In this document: positions 58,492-64,000 of the stretch, piece by piece | Position numbering within the stretch: position 1 is the stretch's first letter | Layout: each line of letters begins with the position of its first letter | Assembly: GCF_029946505.1 (NCBI RefSeq) | Contig: NZ_JARZHG010000044.1 | Coordinates: 26,704-90,703, forward strand | Direction: 5' to 3' | Length of the DNA: 64,000 nt | Source of the DNA: Polyangium sp. y55x31 | GTDB taxonomy: Bacteria > Myxococcota_A > Polyangia > Polyangiales > Polyangiaceae | Translations under genes and position numbers: made by a program | Notes under the pieces: model-generated | The model's database searches: none | What the model saw: the letters and a program-made list of their open reading frames with translations, nothing else | What the model was told of the DNA's origin: nothing

Positions 58492-59715
58492 GTGCGCAAG
58501 ACGACGACGATGGCTTTGATCTCCTTGACCTGCGTGGCCGCCCTTGCCGCTTGCGAGGGCCCCGCTTCCGAGACGCCCGATCCCATCGATCCGCCGGATC
58601 CCCCGGTGACGACCGACGACGGGCTCGATCTCCCCGAGACGCCCTACAACTACGCCGAGATCGCCCTCCCTTCGCATTTCCAGGGCCAGCTCGCAGAGGA
58701 TCAGGACAACACGCCCGCGGCAAACCCCATCACCGACGACGGCGCGACCCTCGGCCGTGTGCTCTTCTACGACACGGCCCTCTCGAAAAACGGCGCCGTC
58801 GCCTGCGCTTCCTGCCACAAGCAGGAGAACGCCTTCGCCGATACGACGCGGCTGAGCCTCGGCTTCGAGGGCGGCGAGACCGGGCGTAACTCGATGAGCG
58901 TCGTCGACGCGCGTTACTATCGCAACGGCCGCTTCTTCTGGGACGAGCGCGCCGCCACGCTCGAAGATCAGGTCCTCCGGCCGATCCAGGATCCCGTCGA
59001 GATGGGCCTCACCCTCGACGAGCTCGTCGCGAACGTCTCGGCGAAGAGCTACTACCCGAAGCTCTTCGAAAAAGCGTTCGGTGATCCTGCGATCACCTCG
59101 GACCGCATCTCCCGCGCCCTCGCGCAGTTCGTCCGATCGATCGTCTCGTACCGCTCGCGCTTCGACGAGGGCATCGAGGCCGCGGGCGGCAACATCGCCG
59201 CCGATTTCTCGAACTTCACGCCCGAGGAGAACGCGGGCAAGGCCCTCTTCCTCGGCCCTGCGGGCGGCTGCGCGGCTTGCCACCTCGACGACGGCCCGCC
59301 CCACCCGCCGCCGCGCCACAACAACGCGTTTTTCTTCATCGCCGTCCCCACGAACAACGGCCTCGACGCGACCACCGACGTGGACGACAACGGCGTCGGG
59401 GAAATCACGGGCAACCCGCAGGACAACGGCCGCTTCAAGTCGTCCTCGCTCCGCAACGTGGCGCTCACCGCGCCGTACATGCACGACGGTCGCTTCGAGA
59501 CCCTCGACCAGGTCGTCGAGCATTACAACTCCGGCGTGAAGCCCCACCCGAACCTCGACCCGCGCCTGCGCGTCCAGGGCTCGACCGAGCCGCGCAAGTT
59601 GAACCTCACGCCCCAGCAAAAGGCCTCGCTCGTGGCGTTCCTGAAGACGCTCACCGACGAGAAGCTGCTCGCCGATCCGATGTACACGGACCCCTTCGAA
59701 ACGTCCTCGCCCTGA
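58492..59715 (+). CDS. Di-haem cytochrome c peroxidase / MauG family lipoprotein
   Basis: The 407-residue exported protein (lipobox CVAALAACEG) has two CxxCH haem sites. CASCH lies in VACASCHKQENAFAD (Cys105, Cys108, His109) and CAACH in GCAACHLDDGPPHPP (Cys260, Cys263, His264). Family segments are TLGRVLFYDTALSKNGAVAC, GRNSMSVVDARYYRNGRFFW and RNVALTAPYMHDGRFETLDQ. Members reduce hydrogen peroxide or perform long-range oxidations in the periplasm. The GTG at 58492 has GAGAGG upstream. An ATG at 58510 would leave a shorter but working signal peptide. Confidence 0.9.
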   Translation: MRKTTTMALISLTCVAALAACEGPASETPDPIDPPDPPVTTDDGLDLPETPYNYAEIALPSHFQGQLAEDQDNTPAANPITDDGATLGRVLFYDTALSKNGAVACASCHKQENAFADTTRLSLGFEGGETGRNSMSVVDARYYRNGRFFWDERAATLEDQVLRPIQDPVEMGLTLDELVANVSAKSYYPKLFEKAFGDPAITSDRISRALAQFVRSIVSYRSRFDEGIEAAGGNIAADFSNFTPEENAGKALFLGPAGGCAACHLDDGPPHPPPRHNNAFFFIAVPTNNGLDATTDVDDNGVGEITGNPQDNGRFKSSSLRNVALTAPYMHDGRFETLDQVVEHYNSGVKPHPNLDPRLRVQGSTEPRKLNLTPQQKASLVAFLKTLTDEKLLADPMYTDPFETSSP

Positions 59716-59755
59716 ACACTCGCGCAGCCGTGGGGAGCTGGTAGGATCGAGCGGC

Positions 59756-61204
59756 ATGACGCCCTCCGACCTCTCCCTTCGGCTCGACGTCCTCCGCGGC
59801 AAGAACCGATTCGCCGCGCGCACCCTCGACGATTTCGCGGCGCACGTCACGAGCGCGCCGGACGAGGCCCTCTTCCGCATGAGCCCCCTCCGGTATGCGG
59901 CGAGCCACGGCCTCGACGAGCAGGAGGGCATCGAGCTCTTCCTCCACGCCACGCACGTCGGCATCCTCGACTTCGCCTGGGGCATGCTTTGCCCCGGTTG
60001 CATGGCCTTCCTCACGACGGCCGGCGGATTGCGCTCGCTCCAGTCGAAGCACTGCAACTTCTGCAACCTCCACCTCGACGGCTTCCTCGACGACCGCGTC
60101 GAGGTCGCGTTCACCGTGGCCCCCTCGGTGCGGCGCATCCGCTTCCATTCGCCGGACACCGTCGATCTGCGCGAGGACGCCATCCGCCTTTACTTCTCGT
60201 CGAGCGTCGCGCCCGCATCACGCCCGCATCGCGCGCTCGGCGCGAGCATCCTCGCCGCAGCACGCGTGCTCCCCGGCGAGGCCCACGTCGCGACCGTCGA
60301 CTTCCCCGAGGTCGGGCAGTACGTCATGCTCGCGCCTGCGGGCCACCTCGCCGTGTATGTCCGCGTGAAGGACGGCGGCCCGCGCGAGGCCTCGTTCGAT
60401 TTGCTCGACGGCCGGGCGATTCCGGCCCTCGTCGACGTCGGCCCCGGCCGCGTCGAGCTCCGCATGTTGAACCGCACGACCCACGCCGTGGGTTATTTCA
60501 TCGCGCCCGTCGGCGACACCTGGCCCGATCCGGCCGAGCCCGGACGACCCCTCGCGTATCCGCTGCTCCCGTACCTCAACGGGGCGCGGCTCGTCTCGTC
60601 GCAATCGTTCCGCGACCTCTTCCGGGCCGAGAGCATCCCCTCCGAGGGCGGGCTCGAGCTCAAGCGCGTCACCGTGCTCTTCACCGACCTCACCGGCTCC
60701 ACGGCCCTTTACGAGCGCGTCGGCGACCTTCGCGCCTACGACCTCGTCCGCAAGCATTTTTCCGTCCTCCGCTCGATCGCCGCCGCGCAGGGCGGGGCCA
60801 TCGTGAAGACCATCGGCGACGCGGTCATGGCGAGCTTCGCCGAGCCCATCCACGCGATGCGCGCCGCGATCCTCATGAACCGGGCGATCGCCGATCTGAA
60901 AGAGGCGGATCTCCTGCTCAAGATCGGCCTGCACACGGGGCCTTGCATCGCGGTCGAGCTCAACGAGCGCCTCGATTATTTCGGCCGAACCGTCAACATC
61001 GCGGCGCGTGTGCAGGGCCTCGCGCGGGCCGGGGAGATCGTGTGCACGAGCGAGGTGTTCGAAGTGCCCGGTGTCGCGGATGCCGTTCGAGCGGCGGAGC
61101 TCGTCGCGACGCGCGCCACGGCGCCGCTCAAGGGCATCGCGGGCGAGGTGCCCGTCGTGCGTATGGTCCGCGCGGGGGCGGAAGCGCCTCTGTCCATACC
61201 GTGA
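59756..61204 (+). CDS. Class III adenylate/guanylate cyclase with an N-terminal regulatory domain
   Basis: The 482-residue cytosolic protein makes cyclic nucleotides. The N-terminal 290 residues begin with a helical part (FAARTLDDFAAHVTSAPDEA) and a Cys-box (MLCPGCMAFL, HCNFCNLHLDGF) that looks like a zinc ribbon. Beta-rich segments follow, as in the DUF5939-type sensor of cyclases. The catalytic domain (about 300-480) has VTVLFTDLTGSTALYERVGD (metal Asp310), VKTIGDAVMASFAEP (second Asp and the K of adenine-specific enzymes), LLKIGLHTGPCIAVEL and LDYFGRTVNIAARVQGLA. All catalytic positions appear present. Its signal is unknown. Confidence 0.85.
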   Translation: MTPSDLSLRLDVLRGKNRFAARTLDDFAAHVTSAPDEALFRMSPLRYAASHGLDEQEGIELFLHATHVGILDFAWGMLCPGCMAFLTTAGGLRSLQSKHCNFCNLHLDGFLDDRVEVAFTVAPSVRRIRFHSPDTVDLREDAIRLYFSSSVAPASRPHRALGASILAAARVLPGEAHVATVDFPEVGQYVMLAPAGHLAVYVRVKDGGPREASFDLLDGRAIPALVDVGPGRVELRMLNRTTHAVGYFIAPVGDTWPDPAEPGRPLAYPLLPYLNGARLVSSQSFRDLFRAESIPSEGGLELKRVTVLFTDLTGSTALYERVGDLRAYDLVRKHFSVLRSIAAAQGGAIVKTIGDAVMASFAEPIHAMRAAILMNRAIADLKEADLLLKIGLHTGPCIAVELNERLDYFGRTVNIAARVQGLARAGEIVCTSEVFEVPGVADAVRAAELVATRATAPLKGIAGEVPVVRMVRAGAEAPLSIP

Positions 61205-61228
61205 CGGACTCCGGCGCCTCGCGCCTTC

Positions 61229-61272
61229 GATGGAGGTTCCAGCCTCCATGCCTGGAGGCGCGAACCTCCATC
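61229..61272. terminator. Nested perfect hairpin between the cyclase and the Asp-box gene
   Basis: An outer 11-bp stem GATGGAGGTTC/GAACCTCCATC (61229-61239 and 61262-61272) encloses an inner 7-bp stem GCCTCCA-TGCC-TGGAGGC (61242-61259). CA and GC mismatches separate the two. It lies 25 bp after the cyclase stop. No T-tract follows, so it may act as a terminator with other factors or as a protein-binding or mobile palindrome. Confidence 0.5.
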
Positions 61273-61321
61273 CCATCGTACCGCTTGCCGCTATGATGGC
61301 GCCCTCGAACGAGGCACGCGA

Positions 61322-62518
61322 ATGCACCGATCTCTCACGCGCTTCTTTTCCTGGGCCGCCGCAACGATGGCCCTCCTCGCGGCGGCCTGCGGCGGCGGGA
61401 GCTCTTCGAAGACCGCTCCTCAGCCCGCGGCGCCGGCCGAACCTTCGCCCGTGGTCGTGGTCGCTGCGCCGGCGGCGACCGAAGAGAAGCCGCCCGCGCC
61501 CGCCGCGATCGAAGAGAAGCCCGCGGCGCCCGAACCTTCGCCCGCGCCTCCGCCCGAGGCCAAACCGTATCGCGAGATGGCTTTGGTCCTGCTCGACGGC
61601 CCGCCCGGCACGTGGACCGGCGAGCACGGCAACTACCCAACGCCGGTGCGGGAGGTATGGGGCGCCGGCGACGTCGTCTTCGCGGCCACCGGCGATGAAT
61701 TTTTGCAGTCAAACGATCGGGGCCTCACGTGGCGAATCGTGAAAATCCCGCAAATGGCCCAGGTCCTCAGCGTCTGGGGCACCTCGCCCGACGAGGTCTG
61801 GGTGGGCTCGAAAAACGTAATCCTCCGCTCGACGGATCGCGGCGTCACGTGGAAAACCACCGCGGTCCCGGTGAATGCATATTACAACGGATTCTGGGCC
61901 GACGATAAGGATGCTTACGCCGTCGGCTCGGACGGCGTGATCCTCCACTCCTCGGATCGCGGCGAGACGTGGCAGCGGCAAGGCGAATCGCTCGGCCTGC
62001 GCTGGCTTTATGGCGTCTGGGGCACAGGCCGCGATGTCTGGGCCTTCGGCGATGCCGCCCCGAAGGACGGCTCCTGGAGGAGCACGACCGCGCTCGTACA
62101 CACGAAGGACCGCGGAAAGACGTGGACGCTCGTGAACATCAACGCCGCGCCGCTCCGCGGCATTTGCGGCACCGGCGACGGGGTGATGCACATCATCGAC
62201 TCCATCGGATCCATCCATCAGTCGAAGGATCGTGGCAAGACCTGGACGAAGGCGCATACCTTCGGCTCGATGGAGCTCAGCGCGCTCGCTTGTCGCGGCA
62301 AAAGTGAAATCTTCGTGGGTGGTCGTAATCGTACCTTCCAGCACTCGCTGGACGGCGGAAAGACCTGGACCGACGAGCTTGCCGCGCAAAACATGTGGAC
62401 GAAGCTCGCCTACAGCATGGTGGACACGATCTTCGCCCTCCCGAGCGGCGAGGTCTTCGTCGGCGGCGAGGGCGTTTATTCGCCGAGCCCCACGGGCACC
62501 TTGTTTCGTCGCCGTTGA
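61322..62518 (+). CDS. Asp-box (BNR/Ycf48-like) repeat lipoprotein
   Basis: The 398-residue product has a lipobox (MALLAAACGGGS) and a Pro/Ala/Glu-rich linker of about 65 residues. A beta-propeller follows with six Asp-box repeats: SNDRGLTWRIV, STDRGVTWKTT, SSDRGETWQRQ, TKDRGKTWTLV, SKDRGKTWTKA and SLDGGKTWTDE. Each is preceded by a W/VWGTG-type strand (VWGTSPDEVWVG, VWGTGRDVWAFG). Six blades are visible, and a seventh may be degenerate. Such propellers bind sugars or proteins on the cell surface. It is followed directly by a beta-helix protein. Confidence 0.8.
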   Translation: MHRSLTRFFSWAAATMALLAAACGGGSSSKTAPQPAAPAEPSPVVVVAAPAATEEKPPAPAAIEEKPAAPEPSPAPPPEAKPYREMALVLLDGPPGTWTGEHGNYPTPVREVWGAGDVVFAATGDEFLQSNDRGLTWRIVKIPQMAQVLSVWGTSPDEVWVGSKNVILRSTDRGVTWKTTAVPVNAYYNGFWADDKDAYAVGSDGVILHSSDRGETWQRQGESLGLRWLYGVWGTGRDVWAFGDAAPKDGSWRSTTALVHTKDRGKTWTLVNINAAPLRGICGTGDGVMHIIDSIGSIHQSKDRGKTWTKAHTFGSMELSALACRGKSEIFVGGRNRTFQHSLDGGKTWTDELAAQNMWTKLAYSMVDTIFALPSGEVFVGGEGVYSPSPTGTLFRRR

Positions 62519-62536
62519 TACCGTTACCATGTGGGC

Positions 62537-64000
62537 ATGCCTTCCTCGATACACGCCCGCACCTCGCTCGCCCTCTCCACCTCCACGGCCCTCGCGCTCC
62601 TGATCCTCGATCCGGCCTCCGCGTCGGCCGCCGAATGCGGTTGCAATCACGAGATCATGCCGGGGACGACCGCCGTGAACGGCACCGATCTCGGCGTGAA
62701 CCCCGGCGACGTCATCTGCGTCATGGCCGGGGATTACGAGTTCATCCGCTTCCGCGAGATCCGCGGCACGGCGGAGGCGCCCGTCGTCGTGAAGAACTGC
62801 GGCGGCGTTGTCAACGTGCGAAACACGGATCGTGCGTACGCCGTCGATTTCCAGGGTAGCTCCCACCATTTTCATCTCACCGGAACTGGGGAGGCCGGCG
62901 TCGAGTACGGCTTCCGGGTCAGCGCGCCGGACAAGGAACCGTACCCGGGCGTCGGCCTCTGGTTCCTCGACAAGAGCACCGATTACGAGGTCGACCACAT
63001 CGAGGTCTACGAGACCGGCTTCGCCGGCGTCATGTCGAAGACCGACCCCCTCTGCGACGGCAGCGCCGACCAGGACAAGTTCATCCAGAAAAACGTGCGC
63101 CTGCACCACCTCTGGGTCCACGACACCGGCGGCGAAGGGTTTTACGTGGGGAGCACGCAAGGGGCCGGTCACACCATCACCTGCAATGGCCAGCAGGAGG
63201 TGCGCATGCCGCATTTCCTGGAGGGCATCGAGATCGACCACTGCATCGTGGAGGACACGGGCTGGGACGGCGCGCAGGTCGGCATGGCCCGCGAGGGCTG
63301 CAGCGTCCACGACAACATCATTCGCCGCGTCGGCGGCGAGATGGTGCAATACCAGTGGATGGGCCTGCAGATCGGGGGCCCCTCGAAGTGCGACATCCGC
63401 CGGAACATCATCTCCGACGGCCCGGTGAACGGCATCTTCGTGTTCGGCGCGAACGACACCACCGTCGCCGACAACGTCGTGCTGCGGTTCGGCGAGACGA
63501 ACATTTACGCGAACATCCAGAACAACCCGGGCCCCGTCTCCTATCGCATCGCCCACAACACGCTGGTCGGCTTTGGCAAGGCCGCAGTGCAGGTCTTCGG
63601 CGACAAGATCGAAGGCGCGTTCGCCTACAACAATCTCGTCGTGGGGCCGAGCTCGGCCATCGGCGCGGGCAACGACGTGGGCTGGACGGCCGAGGGCAAC
63701 CTCTTCGTGCCCACGGTCGCCGAAGCCGGGTTCGTCGAGGGCGACGCGGACGATTACCACCTCACGGAGAGCTCGCCCGCCCGCGGCGCCGGCATCGACC
63801 ACAGCGCGGACGGTTTTACCACGGACCTCGACGGATACCTCCGCGCCAAACCCCCTGCGGTCGGCGCCTACGAATTCGTCATGGATTCGCCCACGGGCGG
63901 CGTGGGCGGCGGCGGTCCGACGAGCTCGGGCGTCGGCGGCGGCGGCGGAGCGGGCGCGTCCGGCGGCGCGGGCGCAGGCGCGTCCGGCGGCGCGGGCGGC
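62537..64000 (+). CDS. Secreted right-handed beta-helix protein, incomplete at window end
   Basis: The frame opens at the ATG at 62537 and has no stop before the window ends, so it has at least 488 residues. A signal peptide (ALSTSTALALLILDPASASA, cut near AAEC) leads to a pectin-lyase-like beta helix: VNPGDVICVMAGDYEFIRFR, HLWVHDTGGEGFYVGST, ISDGPVNGIFVFGANDTTVA and SYRIAHNTLVGFGKAAVQVF. A short repeat of VDHIEVYETG/EIDHCIVEDTG-type coils supports this. DYHLTESSPARGAGID ends the domain. The last visible part is a Gly/Ala/Ser-rich linker, which probably leads to a further domain or a sorting tail beyond 64000. It may bind or cleave a polysaccharide. Confidence 0.8.
   Translation, partial: MPSSIHARTSLALSTSTALALLILDPASASAAECGCNHEIMPGTTAVNGTDLGVNPGDVICVMAGDYEFIRFREIRGTAEAPVVVKNCGGVVNVRNTDRAYAVDFQGSSHHFHLTGTGEAGVEYGFRVSAPDKEPYPGVGLWFLDKSTDYEVDHIEVYETGFAGVMSKTDPLCDGSADQDKFIQKNVRLHHLWVHDTGGEGFYVGSTQGAGHTITCNGQQEVRMPHFLEGIEIDHCIVEDTGWDGAQVGMAREGCSVHDNIIRRVGGEMVQYQWMGLQIGGPSKCDIRRNIISDGPVNGIFVFGANDTTVADNVVLRFGETNIYANIQNNPGPVSYRIAHNTLVGFGKAAVQVFGDKIEGAFAYNNLVVGPSSAIGAGNDVGWTAEGNLFVPTVAEAGFVEGDADDYHLTESSPARGAGIDHSADGFTTDLDGYLRAKPPAVGAYEFVMDSPTGGVGGGGPTSSGVGGGGGAGASGGAGAGASGGAGG

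Noticed and set aside
1..64000. tRNA or rRNA genes
   Set aside because: I found no T-arm-like motif in a cloverleaf context and no rRNA-like segment. Small ncRNAs cannot be excluded by eye.

Overview
The window looks like chromosomal DNA of a large-genome myxobacterium of the Polyangium/Sorangium type (order Polyangiales). I infer this from the very high GC content, the many exported lipoproteins with glycine- or proline-rich linkers, a very large hybrid histidine kinase, degenerate IS91-like transposases whose N-terminal part is typical of Polyangiales, and many short secreted proteins of unknown role. No rRNA, tRNA or CRISPR array was seen.

Bases 1-8300 are a scrambled accessory region. 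Fragments of IS91-like elements (655-1650, 5838-6008, 6815-7307) surround short secreted-protein genes. These are a four-unit tandem array of beta/gamma-crystallin-like genes (two intact, two broken) interleaved with debris of an MFS transporter and another membrane gene, a Cys-rich secreted protein, a fifth crystallin-like gene, and an unusual in-frame fusion of a secretion signal to domains II and III of elongation factor Tu (5105-5797).

Bases 8300-26500 are mostly chromosomal genes. They include a 1262-residue double-kinase sensor, two tandem ricin-fold-like secreted proteins, pyrD, a rhodanese lipoprotein, a methyltransferase, an acyltransferase (PlsC family), a DEDDh exonuclease, a deaminase-fold protein with a toxin-like leader, a translationally coupled GMC oxidoreductase pair, a polysaccharide deacetylase and an Fe/Mn superoxide dismutase with a clear terminator.

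Bases 26500-28400 hold an outer-membrane protein gene flanked by two related ~300-bp elements, each a series of perfect hairpins. Bases 28400-45992 carry a lycopene cyclase, an aldo/keto reductase coupled to a PhyH dioxygenase, a secreted protein made of seven 28-residue Cys-rich repeats, a D-threonine-aldolase-like enzyme with a large esterase lipoprotein, a DbpA-like RNA helicase, a membrane/DJ-1 fusion and an exported ferritin-like protein.

Bases 46600-51773 form a probable iron-regulated operon: imelysin, di-haem DUF1111 oxidoreductase, second imelysin, HTTM membrane protein. A perfect 7-1-7 palindrome resembling a Fur box lies just upstream. The rest holds an M28 peptidase, several lipoproteins, an APC permease, an exported methyltransferase, two small disordered proteins, a MauG/cytochrome c peroxidase, a class III nucleotide cyclase, an Asp-box lipoprotein and the start of a beta-helix protein that runs off the end.
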